DNA of 49,466 bases from a virus. Below the pieces are notes generated by a model. That model saw only the letters and a program-made list of their open reading frames with translations. It was not told where the DNA came from and did not search any database. A program made the position numbers and the translations under genes. Shown here one piece after another: positions 29,897-37,522 of this stretch (position 1 is its first letter; each line of letters begins with the position of its first letter). The stretch spans positions 1 through 49,466 of the IMG/VR virus record IMGVR_UViG_3300046453_000177; one strand, written 5' to 3'.

Positions 29897-31369
29897 CTAG
29901 AGGGCGTCGAAGGCGGATGCGCCAGCCCCAAGCATCAACTCAGTCAGCGCCCACACCATCGCATCAGCCCTATCCGGCGATCCCTCACCGACGAACCCCG
30001 ACGCGGTGAAATTGCACATCTGGTCCTCAAGGTCGGGGAATGACCCAACGTGGCTGATCTTGCCCTGCTCATAGAGGGCCGCGATCGGCTCAGCGCGGAC
30101 GACCTTGCCGCGCGTGGCAGTAACCTCCTTGTATGCCACTGACCGGTCAGCAGTCTTGACCACGAACTCAACCATAGCCCCGCCATAGTTCCGCTCGCCG
30201 ATTACCCGGTCAGCACCCCAGCGCCGATGCATTTCGACGGTCCTGCGTCCCCATCCATCAGGTGATAGCTGGCATGTCGCATCCTCGAATATGTAGCCGC
30301 GCCCATCCACGCCCTTGCCAGCGACCACGATGCCGATGTCATCCCCTCCGCCATCGCCCTTAGTGCCGCTCGGATCGGCTGCGACGACAATGCGCTGGAG
30401 GTCGATGACATTGCCCGCATAGCGTACCTGCGGGCGACCATCCTGCGGGCCGCGCTCAAGGGTGGCGCGGTGGGTGTCTATGCCGGGAATCGCGCCACCC
30501 TCAGTCTGTCGATCCTCCAGCGACCACAGCGCGCCGTTTACCTCGCTGGCCCATTCGCCAGCCTCGAACCGCAGGCGCTTGGCCGCCGACATGGAAGCCA
30601 GCACGTCGAAGTATTCGGCAGGCAGGTTGTCCGCGTTGTCCGAAGGGTTAACCTTCATCTCAACATAATCGTCAGGGTTCGGCAGCGCTTCCTTGGTGCC
30701 GGGCTTCACCTTTGCGCGGAATAGCTGGAACGACCAATGCAGTTTCGACGGCGGGTTGCAGTCGAAATAGGCCTTGAGCGGCAGATGCGTCCGACCGGTG
30801 GCCGCGGCGATCTCAGGTGCCAGCTCGCACTTCTGCGCGAGGCGTGACATCGCCATTTCGACCGAACCCCAAGGGATTTGGCTGCTCTCGTTGAAGTAGA
30901 GCGTCACATATTCGGCACCAAGGATCTTCTCGACCCGATCCTTGTCGTCCAGACCCGCGATCCAGATTTGCGAACCGTTCGGAAGCTCGACGTAGAAATC
31001 CGTCTTGTCGAAGCGAACGCGCAAGGATGGAAAGCACAGTTTCAGCACCTTGGGCAGGGTGTCCGCCCATATGCTTGTCTTGGCGTGGTTGAACCGAAAT
31101 CGGAATATCGCGTGCCGACTTCCTGGGGCGTTGATGGCGCGCTGGATAATTGCGCGGCACAACAGGAACGTCTTGCCCGATCGCGATCCGCCGCGAAGCA
31201 TGATGTTGCGGGACGCGGACGCGAGCAGGCGATTGGCGATTTGCTGACGGGGGGTCAGCTTCGCTATCGGCGGGCCGCCGTTGTGTCCGATATCTGCTGC
31301 GGCAACCGGCGCTGGATTGGCCTGCTGCTTTGGTATTTTGATCGGGGTCGGTTTGCGTTTGGCGATCAG
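29897..31369 (-). CDS. Terminase large subunit, probable CTG start
   Basis: The DNA-packaging motor. The conserved N-terminal segment LTPRQQIANRLLASASRNI directly precedes the Walker A GGSRSGKT (residues 60-67), so the protein must extend upstream of the only nearby ATG (31201), which would leave just two residues before Walker A. In the upstream frame there is no ATG, GTG or TTG, but a CTG at 31369 overlaps the small-terminase stop as CTGA, exactly like the ATGA joints elsewhere. This gives 490 residues. Walker B is VTLYFNES (155-162), and VVAADPS starts the nuclease domain. Confidence 0.85.
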   Translation of the reverse strand: MIAKRKPTPIKIPKQQANPAPVAAADIGHNGGPPIAKLTPRQQIANRLLASASRNIMLRGGSRSGKTFLLCRAIIQRAINAPGSRHAIFRFRFNHAKTSIWADTLPKVLKLCFPSLRVRFDKTDFYVELPNGSQIWIAGLDDKDRVEKILGAEYVTLYFNESSQIPWGSVEMAMSRLAQKCELAPEIAAATGRTHLPLKAYFDCNPPSKLHWSFQLFRAKVKPGTKEALPNPDDYVEMKVNPSDNADNLPAEYFDVLASMSAAKRLRFEAGEWASEVNGALWSLEDRQTEGGAIPGIDTHRATLERGPQDGRPQVRYAGNVIDLQRIVVAADPSGTKGDGGGDDIGIVVAGKGVDGRGYIFEDATCQLSPDGWGRRTVEMHRRWGADRVIGERNYGGAMVEFVVKTADRSVAYKEVTATRGKVVRAEPIAALYEQGKISHVGSFPDLEDQMCNFTASGFVGEGSPDRADAMVWALTELMLGAGASAFDAL

Positions 31370-31866
31370 AGGGCCGCGTCCTCTTGGTTGACGACCAGTG
31401 TCATGGCGCCGCTATGCTCAACCTTCTCCTTGAAGGCCTGCACATCGACATGCTTGCCGATCAGCTCGACCCGCTTGATCCGCTCGCTGATCTTGACCTT
31501 CGTGACCTGACCAGCCCCTTCACCGATCGTTTCGACCTCGATGCCTGCGACAAGACCTTGCCGCCAGACTAGGGGCCAGTCCTTCACAGGCTTGATCCGT
31601 CCGATCTCGTCATACAGGTCAGCCATGTCGGCAAAGGCCTCATCCGCAAGGCGTTGCAGCACCCAGGCGGCATTGATGCCCGTCTCCGCAGACCGCGCCG
31701 CCTTGGCCTCCACAATGGCGGCCTGCACCTGAGCATTCCTGAGCAGCCGAGCCGCGTTGACCTCCGCCGCGTTCCCCTTCGCGACATAGCCAGCACGCCG
31801 GTATGCTGCCGTCGCGTTCAGGTCGATCAGGTACTCTTCGACAAAGCGCTGTTGCTTCGGGGTCAC
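31366..31866 (-). CDS. Terminase small subunit (Terminase_2)
   Basis: 166 residues from GTG 31866, whose GTGA overlaps the previous stop. The start gives TPKQQRFVEEYLIDLNATA, then AYRRAGYVAKGNAAEVNAAR with LLRNAQVQAAI: the DNA-binding HTH of PF03592. The C-terminal part (ISERIKRVELIGKHVDVQAF) drives assembly on the large subunit. It recognises the packaging (cos or pac) site, which was not located. An ATG start at 31893 adds nine unrelated residues. Confidence 0.85.
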   Translation of the reverse strand: MTPKQQRFVEEYLIDLNATAAYRRAGYVAKGNAAEVNAARLLRNAQVQAAIVEAKAARSAETGINAAWVLQRLADEAFADMADLYDEIGRIKPVKDWPLVWRQGLVAGIEVETIGEGAGQVTKVKISERIKRVELIGKHVDVQAFKEKVEHSGAMTLVVNQEDAAL

Positions 31867-32081
31867 GGCCTCACCCTCAACCCAAGCAGCCATTCCCGCC
31901 GCTTAGCCTTCAATTCCCGCTCACCACCGGCAAGCACGATCCATTTCCGCACAAGGTCATTCCGCGCCCCATAAACGCGCTCGATCCGGCGCCAACCGCC
32001 TTCGCAGAACTGCTGCACGAACTCAGGCGGCACAGGCGGCACCCTGCGCGACGACGGCCTGCGGTATTGAGCATTACGCAT
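31863..32081 (-). CDS. Hypothetical small basic protein (72 aa)
   Basis: MRNAQYRRPSSRRVPPVP is a basic, proline-rich start, followed by PEFVQQFCEGGWRRIERVYG and WIVLAGGERELKAKRREWLL, a helix-rich block. The WRRIERVYGAR segment looks like a small DNA-binding helix-turn-helix. It directly precedes the terminase genes, a place where HNH or HTH proteins assist packaging. The family is not recognised. Confidence 0.55.
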   Translation of the reverse strand: MRNAQYRRPSSRRVPPVPPEFVQQFCEGGWRRIERVYGARNDLVRKWIVLAGGERELKAKRREWLLGLRVRP

Positions 32082-32616
32082 CGATCACCCCCAAATGACT
32101 TTCCTTGATCTGCTCGGCGAAATCCTCGCGAACGGTCGGGCTGGCGCGGTTCCAAGCGTGTTGCAGGGCCATGCGGCAATGCTCGTCCCATTCGTCCTGG
32201 CTGAGCATCGACACATGACCATGCCCCACCTTGTGCGTGATCGCCTGCTTCCGCAGATCGTCATCGCTCCAATGTTCCCGCTTGGCCTGGCTCAGCAATT
32301 CCATCTGCTCACCGCGCGGCAGGTCAGCGACATGCGCGTGATGCTCGATCGACAATGCGGAATCGCGCAGGTGAACCGGGAACGCGGTCGCGGCCTTGGC
32401 GATGTCCTTCAGCCGCTTCGGCGCGATGCCAAGGCTGGACGACAGGAAATCGAAACCAGCCTGGTCGATGTAGCCCTGCGCCTGTCCAGCGACCATCCAG
32501 TCCGCGATCTCCCAATCGACATCGCGACGTCGGGCGGCAAGCGCGCGGCCCGTCTCGATCCAAGCATCCATCGGCGCGACGATCGCCGCGGCCTCGATTA
32601 CAGCGACAGCGTTCAT
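32074..32616 (-). CDS. ParB-like / HTH phage protein (180 aa)
   Basis: From MNAVAVIEAAAIVAPMDAW. The core reads WEIADWMVAGQAQGYIDQAG, FDFLSSSLGIAPKRLKDIAK, FPVHLRDSALSIEHHAHVAD and REHWSDDDLRKQAITHK. It resembles the helical HTH segment of ParB/KorB-type and related replication proteins (AxxLGI-like turn, then VS-x-EHHxxVADL). DNA binding is likely but the target is unknown. The final 8 bp overlap the next gene. Confidence 0.5.
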   Translation of the reverse strand: MNAVAVIEAAAIVAPMDAWIETGRALAARRRDVDWEIADWMVAGQAQGYIDQAGFDFLSSSLGIAPKRLKDIAKAATAFPVHLRDSALSIEHHAHVADLPRGEQMELLSQAKREHWSDDDLRKQAITHKVGHGHVSMLSQDEWDEHCRMALQHAWNRASPTVREDFAEQIKESHLGVIDA

Positions 32617-32647
32617 ATCCCCCACCCCCAAAAGAACCTTGCCCGGA

Positions 32648-32908
32648 TCATGCTGCGACCTTTCCACGCGATGGCGTCTCAACCACGATGTCGAACGAGC
32701 GTCTGCGATGCTGCACTGTCATGCGAACCTCAGCGCGCATTCCATCGCCAACAAACCGCATCTTCTGATCGAGCGATTGCATGTGGCGCGCGATGGTGGC
32801 GACCACCGCAGCGTCATCACGGGTGCGCTTCCACATGAAATTGTGACCTGCAACCCATCCCATTGCGAAGAAGCCGGCGAACGCGACCATGGTCATGATC
32901 TCGCTCAC
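32648..32908 (-). CDS. Small membrane-anchored protein (86 aa)
   Basis: GTG start in a GTGA overlap with the upstream stop. One hydrophobic segment (MTMVAFAGFFAMGWVAGHNF) is followed by a charged helical tail (DDAAVVATIARHMQSLDQKM). Fits a single-pass inner-membrane protein with a cytoplasmic coiled tail. Function unknown. Confidence 0.55.
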   Translation of the reverse strand: MSEIMTMVAFAGFFAMGWVAGHNFMWKRTRDDAAVVATIARHMQSLDQKMRFVGDGMRAEVRMTVQHRRRSFDIVVETPSRGKVAA

Positions 32909-33030
32909 TTCGGAAACTCCCCCATGGTGTTGCGCTTGCAGCTCCAGCAAAGCCGCGGCCGCTGCTGCCCGGTGTCGGTTTCCCTTGCGCCGCAAAGGCA
33001 TTCATTCTCTCGGATGCGGGGCGCGGTCAT
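32905..33030 (-). CDS. Short CxC/CxxC zinc-knuckle protein (41 aa)
   Basis: Encodes a 41-residue protein with NECLCGARE and LCWSCKRNT, a four-Cys knuckle. Its ATG overlaps the upstream stop (ATGA) and its TGA overlaps the next GTG, so the coupling at both ends is strong evidence of translation despite its size. Confidence 0.65.
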   Translation of the reverse strand: MTAPRIRENECLCGARETDTGQQRPRLCWSCKRNTMGEFPK

Positions 33031-33650
33031 TCCGCAGCCTCAGCGATCACGGGGCGGCGGATGACGTAACGCTTCTGCTCATTGATCCAGCGCAGATAGC
33101 CTTGCTCCATTGCGATCTGCTGCCATTGCAGCGGGGCAGCATCGACAAGATCTTGCGTTGCCAATCCCAGCTTCAAATCGGAAATGAAGTCTTCGAACCG
33201 GCCTTGGAAAAACCGATGGCACAGGCTCAGGGCACGATCCTTTTCGCTCACTGGCGGGCGGTACTGATCGGCAAACTCGATGCACTGCCGCGGCGTGGGA
33301 AACCAGTTCAGTTCGGCGCAGGCCCGGCGCGCCATGTAGGCCAATGCGTCGTTGCTGTACTCAGCGAGGACACTGGAATAGACCGCAAACCGCATCTTGC
33401 CGCTGTCGTCGTCCTGCGATTTGCTCGGCAGGGTGGCGCCAAGGAACGTCAGGTGTTTCGTGATCTGAAGCGGTGATGCGGGTCGCTGCCGATCATCCTG
33501 GGCATTGGCCCAAGCCTTCAGCGCCTTCGCCTCGTCAACCGTTTCCGGCAAACGGATAACGGGCTTGGGCATCACCGGCTTCGTAGCAAGCGTTGAGGAA
33601 TCCATCCCGCCCTCGACCACGGTTAGCGCTGCCTTGCCGATCGTTTCCAT
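33027..33650 (-). CDS. Putative replication loader-like protein (207 aa)
   Basis: The middle reads LQITKHLTFLGATLPSKSQD, then MRFAVYSSVLAEYSNDALAY, with ELNWFPTPRQCIEFADQYR. The FPTP-x2-x-E/IEFA type motif recalls lambda P-like helicase loaders, and it lies next to the initiator-like gene. AAGGA 8 bp before 33650 supports the start, although this makes a 116-bp overlap with the initiator gene. An alternative ATG at 33605 shortens it. Assignment is by context and pattern. Confidence 0.55.
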   Translation of the reverse strand: METIGKAALTVVEGGMDSSTLATKPVMPKPVIRLPETVDEAKALKAWANAQDDRQRPASPLQITKHLTFLGATLPSKSQDDDSGKMRFAVYSSVLAEYSNDALAYMARRACAELNWFPTPRQCIEFADQYRPPVSEKDRALSLCHRFFQGRFEDFISDLKLGLATQDLVDAAPLQWQQIAMEQGYLRWINEQKRYVIRRPVIAEAAE

Positions 33651-34356
33651 TTCTATTTTCCTTCATGATCCTGTCGTGCTGATCGCGGATCCGGTTGTGC
33701 CAAACCTTGTCCCAGTCGATGCGGGCGGCGTCGCGGTTGCGGGTCGCCCAATAATCCCGGAAGCCCTCAAGCTCCCGGACCTCCCGACCGGGGGGCCACT
33801 GGCCTGTGAGTTCAGCGACGGATGAGGGGAGGGAGCCAGGTTCCCAATTTGCAGGAATGCGATGGGCCTTCGCGGGCGTAGCGACCACTGAGGTATCTTT
33901 AGATACCGAAGTATATTCTTTCCCTTCTTCTTCTTTGGTCCGCCGTTGCCCCGGCGTTGCCCCGCTTTGCGGTTCGGCGTTGCCCCGCTCAGTTCCTTCC
34001 GGTGCCTGGTATCTGTCGTAATTACAGATAGTTATGATGCTTTGACCTTGCCCCGCTGCATGGTCCGCTGTTGCCCCGTTTTTGGTTCGCACGGCGATCA
34101 TGCCTTCGGAGCAAAGCGCCTTCAAAAACCGATCGACACGGCTCTTTGACCATCCCCATTTTTCGGCAAGGAAGCGCTGGGCAAAGCACAGTTCCCCACG
34201 CTGGAGGTCGATCATGTCGCCCTTGACGCGGACGCGACCCGGCTTCCAGGAAGCGCTCTCGATCAGCCATGCCCATGCATCGCGCCGCGAGTATTCCTCA
34301 CGGTCGAAAATCGGGTTGTCCTGCCACCCACGATGCATGAGGATGTAGCCGCTCAC
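33535..34356 (-). CDS. Phage replication protein with winged HTH
   Basis: 273 residues from a GTG whose GTGA overlaps the RusA stop. N-terminal half: SGYILMHRGWQDNPIFDREE, WLIESASWKPGRVRVKGDMI and FAQRFLAEKWGWSKSRVDRF with LKALCSEGMIAVRT, a winged helix-turn-helix as in replication initiators of the phage O or DnaD type. The C-terminus has a WATRNRDAARIDWDKVWHNR helix and a low-complexity tail. It probably binds the phage origin, which I could not locate; iterons are expected in or near this gene. Confidence 0.7.
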   Translation of the reverse strand: MSGYILMHRGWQDNPIFDREEYSRRDAWAWLIESASWKPGRVRVKGDMIDLQRGELCFAQRFLAEKWGWSKSRVDRFLKALCSEGMIAVRTKNGATADHAAGQGQSIITICNYDRYQAPEGTERGNAEPQSGATPGQRRTKEEEGKEYTSVSKDTSVVATPAKAHRIPANWEPGSLPSSVAELTGQWPPGREVRELEGFRDYWATRNRDAARIDWDKVWHNRIRDQHDRIMKENRNGNDRQGSANRGRGRDGFLNACYEAGDAQARYPFAGNG

Positions 34357-34718
34357 TCTGCGCCCATCTCCACAATGACCCGCCCCGGCTTCACCGCATC
34401 GGCAAATACGAAGGTCGGGTCGAAATACTGGTCGTCCACGCCGATCGCGTCCGCGATGCCGTCGAGGATGCTCTTGCAAGCCCCCTTCATGCCGTCGCGG
34501 TCGCGCCTGCGCTTGTCGGGCGGGCTTATGGTGATCGTCATGGCAATGTGACTGCCCGCCTCGTTCCGCACCGGGTAGAACTTGGCGGCCTTGGCCATCA
34601 TGCACGCAAGATCGCGCTGGGCCTTCACCGGCTTGTAATAGCTGCGCCAGTGGTGGCTCTGCCGATAGTTTGGCCATACCTGCGGCACAGGCCAGGGCAT
34701 GACGATCATGTTGCCCAT
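34353..34718 (-). CDS. rusA: RusA-like Holliday junction resolvase
   Basis: 121 residues. N-terminal WPVPQVWPNYRQSHHWRSYY is followed by the catalytic acid cluster ISPPDKRRRDRDGMKGACKS with ILDGIADAIGVDDQYFDP. The D-x2-N/D pattern (RRRDRDG... and DGIADAIGVDD) matches RusA, which resolves recombination intermediates. It sits beside GapR and the initiator in the replication block. Confidence 0.8.
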   Translation of the reverse strand: MGNMIVMPWPVPQVWPNYRQSHHWRSYYKPVKAQRDLACMMAKAAKFYPVRNEAGSHIAMTITISPPDKRRRDRDGMKGACKSILDGIADAIGVDDQYFDPTFVFADAVKPGRVIVEMGAE

Positions 34719-34723
34719 GAGGG

Positions 34724-34966
34724 TTATTCCATCCCCAACGCAGACAGATAAGTCTGGAGGATGGATTCCATCTCCTGGCGATCATGGGGTTGCATCTTCC
34801 GCAGGCGGACAATTTCACGCATGATCTTGGGTTCGTACCCGGTCGCCTTGGCCTCCAGATAGACGTCCTTGATATCGTCGCCGATGCCCTTCTTCTCTTC
34901 TTCCAGGCGCTCGATACGCTCGATCATCAAGCGCAGTTGGTCGGCCGCTACATTGCCTTCGGACAT
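34724..34966 (-). CDS. gapR: GapR-like protein (DUF2312)
   Basis: 80 residues: [20 protein letters not shown], then [20 protein letters not shown] and [20 protein letters not shown]. This is the alphaproteobacterial GapR/DUF2312 family, whose host member binds over-twisted DNA ahead of replication forks. A phage copy probably aids phage replication or modulates host supercoiling. It is close to full family length. Confidence 0.85.
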   Translation of the reverse strand: MSEGNVAADQLRLMIERIERLEEEKKGIGDDIKDVYLEAKATGYEPKIMREIVRLRKMQPHDRQEMESILQTYLSALGME

Positions 34967-34968
34967 GC

Positions 34969-35142
34969 TCAGTTTCCTTCTTGGTTGAGAACGGTGAGAG
35001 GTGGCAGGCCAAGCTGTTGCCGCATGGCGCGGGCGGTCTGCTTGACGTGTTCACGGTGCTGGCGGTGGCCGATCATGGCCAATTCCCGCGCCGGGTTCGC
35101 CGGCTCAACAGGCATCAGCCAGCGGGCGAGGAAGGAGCGCAT
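34969..35142 (-). CDS. Short hypothetical protein (57 aa)
   Basis: A basic, helical protein starting [16 protein letters not shown] and ending [16 protein letters not shown]. The ATG overlaps the upstream stop by four bases and the stop lies 2 bp before the GapR start. No known family. Confidence 0.55.
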   Translation of the reverse strand: MRSFLARWLMPVEPANPARELAMIGHRQHREHVKQTARAMRQQLGLPPLTVLNQEGN

Positions 35143-35342
35143 CACGCCCCCACCTCCAACCCAGCCCGCAAATCGCGCATGTACCCGGTCGCAGTCGCGG
35201 TCCCGACGCCCATGGCCTGGGCAGCACTGACGACGGTGTGGCCATCGGCGATCAGATCGGCGAACGTCTCAAGACGCTGGCGACGCTTTGCCATGCGGAC
35301 GGTGCGCGACGATGCGCGGGCTGCGGTGGTGTCGCTACTCAC
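35142..35342 (-). CDS. Small HTH protein (66 aa)
   Basis: GTG start in a GTGA overlap. MAKRRQRLETFADLIADGHT leads to VVSAAQAMGVGTATATGYMR, a helix-turn-helix like those of small terminase or Trp-repressor-type domains. Possible local regulator. Confidence 0.6.
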   Translation of the reverse strand: MSSDTTAARASSRTVRMAKRRQRLETFADLIADGHTVVSAAQAMGVGTATATGYMRDLRAGLEVGA

Positions 35343-35485
35343 GCCACATCCCCCTTCATCCACTGCGCCCATTCCCTGGCCCGCCTGCAAAGCTCGACGT
35401 TCTCAGGAAGGGCGCATGCTGCGGCGGCTGCGCGGCGTCGTTCTGCGCGGGTCGGATCAAGGGAGGTGAAGGGTTCAGGCTTCAT
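35339..35485 (-). CDS. Short basic protein (48 aa)
   Basis: MKPEPFTSLDPTRAERRR then an Ala-rich helix, ending REWAQWMKGDVA. ATGA overlap with the upstream methyltransferase stop. No family is recognised, but coupling supports expression. Confidence 0.55.
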   Translation of the reverse strand: MKPEPFTSLDPTRAERRRAAAAACALPENVELCRRAREWAQWMKGDVA

Positions 35486-36168
35486 GCCGCCACCTCCAGC
35501 GACAGCGCAGTGATGCGCTTGCAAGCCGTCTCGAAATGCACCGGGTTCTTCTCGATGCCGACGAACTGGCGGCCAGCTTTGATCGCGGCAACGCCGGTCG
35601 ATCCGGTCCCCATGAAGGGGTCGCAGATAGTGACGCCGCCCACATTGGTGATGATCTTGTCCATCACGGCGTCGGGCTTCACGGTTGGATGACCATAGAG
35701 CCTCGACGGATAGGACTGCGCGCTGATATGCCGGTGCATATCGTGATGCCTGCCAACCGGGTGATAACCCTCATTCCAAGCGTGGATGAAGAACTCCGTG
35801 TCGGCCAGATAATGCTTGTTCCGGTGAGGCGACGGGTTCGGCTTGGTCCAGACGTTGACGCAAACCCGGTGATAATTCCCTGCCAGGTAGGGCAGCAGAT
35901 CGGGAAGCTGGTCGTTGTGGCAGAACACGACCACGCTGGGATGTAGAAGAGGGTTGATGACCGTCTGGTCGAAACCCTGATCCAAACCTTCGGCGACTAT
36001 CTGGTCGGAAGCGCCGCGAGCCTTGCGGAACTCGCCACCGCCCGAATTATCGAACCGATATTGCGGGTCTGTCACCAACGACACGCGGCCCAATGTGGGC
36101 AGGATTTGGTATCCATCCCCCAGATACAGCGTGGCGCCGCCGATGATTTCCTTGCGCTGGTAGGTCAT
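35482..36168 (-). CDS. DNA N6/N4 methyltransferase, variant DPQY motif
   Basis: 228 residues, beta-class order: motif IV comes first, DPQY at 34-37, and motif I last, DPFMGTGSTG at 183-192. Around them are GGEFRKARGASDQIVAEGL, HPSVVVFCHNDQLPDLLPYL and the HPTVKPDAVMDKI block that precedes motif I. The canonical DPPY is changed to DPQY, which should weaken base stacking; activity is therefore uncertain. Start 36168 is fixed by an ATGA overlap. Confidence 0.8.
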   Translation of the reverse strand: MTYQRKEIIGGATLYLGDGYQILPTLGRVSLVTDPQYRFDNSGGGEFRKARGASDQIVAEGLDQGFDQTVINPLLHPSVVVFCHNDQLPDLLPYLAGNYHRVCVNVWTKPNPSPHRNKHYLADTEFFIHAWNEGYHPVGRHHDMHRHISAQSYPSRLYGHPTVKPDAVMDKIITNVGGVTICDPFMGTGSTGVAAIKAGRQFVGIEKNPVHFETACKRITALSLEVAA

Positions 36169-36260
36169 CCAACCCACCCCCGCTTAATAGCGCGCCCAAT
36201 AACGGGACCAGCGAGGAAGGAGAGGGCGAACCAGATGGCGATGATTTGGGGGATGGTCAT
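36165..36260 (-). CDS. Tiny membrane protein (31 aa)
   Basis: MTIPQIIAIWFALSFLAGPV then IGRAIKRGWVG: one transmembrane segment with a positive C-terminus. ATGA overlaps at both ends tie it to the two methyltransferases, so I treat it as real. Function unknown. Confidence 0.6.
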   Translation of the reverse strand: MTIPQIIAIWFALSFLAGPVIGRAIKRGWVG

Positions 36261-36778
36261 GCTGCGGCCCTCCCATGCGCTTCGATCAGGCGTTCTGCCG
36301 GGAAGGCGAGGATGCCCAGACCACAGCGGTACGCGTGGTCAAGCGCGGTCGAACCCTGCGGACCAATCGCTATCAGGGCAGAGCCGTTGGACGGCGACTT
36401 CCCGACCGATCCGTCAGGGCGAAGGAATTTCAGCTTGGGGGTGAACAGGACGGCATCAGCCTTAGCGAACGCGACCTGAAACCATGGCGCCGACGTGCGA
36501 TCAGGAACGAGCGCGATGCCGTTGCCGTGCAGGAAGAAGCGGTCCAACCATGGCTCTAGACTGTTGCGGCCGCCATAGGGCGGGTTCATCCAGACGAACC
36601 CATGCCACGCGCGATGGAGGCTATCGGCGCTGATATTGGCGCGCGCGGGAACGTGCGTCTCCATCGGATATGCCGGGTGTGCGACATCCAAGTCGAACAC
36701 GGTGTTGAGGGCTGCGAAGACGTGAGGCGGGGTGTACCACTCGTCCGACTGGCCCTGCGAAGGCTCCCAATGACTCAC
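36257..36778 (-). CDS. Phage Dam-type N6-adenine methyltransferase
   Basis: 173 residues. YTPPHVFAALNTVFDLDVAH opens the phage Dam family (PF05869). WMNPPYGGRNSLEPWLDRFF holds motif IV, NPPY at 65-68. LVPDRTSAPWFQVAFAKADA and FLRPDGSVGKSPSNGSALIA follow. It is typical in length for phage enzymes. It likely protects phage DNA from restriction or times packaging. ATGA overlaps at both ends. Confidence 0.85.
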   Translation of the reverse strand: MSHWEPSQGQSDEWYTPPHVFAALNTVFDLDVAHPAYPMETHVPARANISADSLHRAWHGFVWMNPPYGGRNSLEPWLDRFFLHGNGIALVPDRTSAPWFQVAFAKADAVLFTPKLKFLRPDGSVGKSPSNGSALIAIGPQGSTALDHAYRCGLGILAFPAERLIEAHGRAAA

Positions 36779-37269
36779 GCCACCGACCTCGGCCGACGAA
36801 GCTGTTCGATCTGCCCCAGCCAGTTGCCCGTCGCGCCGTGCAGCTGCCGGATCAGCAATTCCATGCCCAGCAGTTCAGTATGCACAACCGCCCGACCACC
36901 GGGGCTTTCGGGATGCTCAGCCTCTTGCAGCTTCACCATCAACCGGGCGATCAGCAGCGATGCGTCGTCGGTGTCGCAAACCGCGTCCTGATCGACCAGG
37001 CGCTTGCCCTTTTCGCGCAGATACTCGTCCAGCACGGTCGGGCAGGCGTCCAGAGCAGCGTCGATGCAGTCGAAGCCCGGCATGGAGCCGACAAGCTGTT
37101 TATCGAGCGCAGGACCGGACACGCCGATCGCATCTGCGAACCGACCCTTGCCCAGCTTTGCGATAGCGCGCGTCCATCCCTGCATGAGCAGCGAGTGCAA
37201 CTGCGGTTTGCTCAACGGTTGCCGTTTCGAAACGACCGTATCGTCATTGTGCTGCATTGCGGCATCCAT
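36775..37269 (-). CDS. Putative regulatory HTH protein (164 aa)
   Basis: From MDAAMQHNDDT. The core LSKPQLHSLLMQGWTRAIAK and GRFADAIGVSGPALDKQLVG is an HTH-like segment (FADAIGVSGPALDKQ). The C-terminal part is a helical region LLIARLMVKLQEAEHPESPG. It resembles CII-type or toxin-antitoxin-like regulators of phages; assignment is by pattern. The start could be 37269 or MQHN at 37257. Confidence 0.55.
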   Translation of the reverse strand: MDAAMQHNDDTVVSKRQPLSKPQLHSLLMQGWTRAIAKLGKGRFADAIGVSGPALDKQLVGSMPGFDCIDAALDACPTVLDEYLREKGKRLVDQDAVCDTDDASLLIARLMVKLQEAEHPESPGGRAVVHTELLGMELLIRQLHGATGNWLGQIEQLRRPRSVA

Positions 37270-37519
37270 GATTGAGGTTGAAAACATCAGCGCCGGGCGA
37301 GCGGCTATCCACTTTGCGCCCGGCGCTGGCCTGGGGTTGCGACCCAGCAGACATGGGGAGGAAGTTGGCGTTGGTGCGGCTGACAAGCTGGCCAGCATCG
37401 ACCTCCGCGACCGTGCGATAGTTCGCGAAATCGATCGGCCGTTGACGCCAGACGCGGGTGCCGTCTGCGTTGAAGCGGACGAGGGTGGCGCCAGGATGAT
37501 TGGGGAGGTGGTTGGGCAT
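37244..37519 (-). CDS. Hypothetical protein (91 aa)
   Basis: Three bp after the C5 methyltransferase stop and overlapping the next gene by 26 bp. The N-terminus (NHPGATLVRFNADGTRVWRQ) is beta-like, while the C-terminal half is polar. No family or motif. Kept because the spacing fits the operon, with low certainty. Confidence 0.4.
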   Translation of the reverse strand: MPNHLPNHPGATLVRFNADGTRVWRQRPIDFANYRTVAEVDAGQLVSRTNANFLPMSAGSQPQASAGRKVDSRSPGADVFNLNHGCRNAAQ

Positions 37520-37522
37520 GTT

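Noticed and set aside
34356-34818. Extension of the replication-protein frame upstream to 34818
   Set aside because: The added residues run antiparallel to no family and cover the RusA gene in another frame; the GTGA coupled start at 34356 is better.
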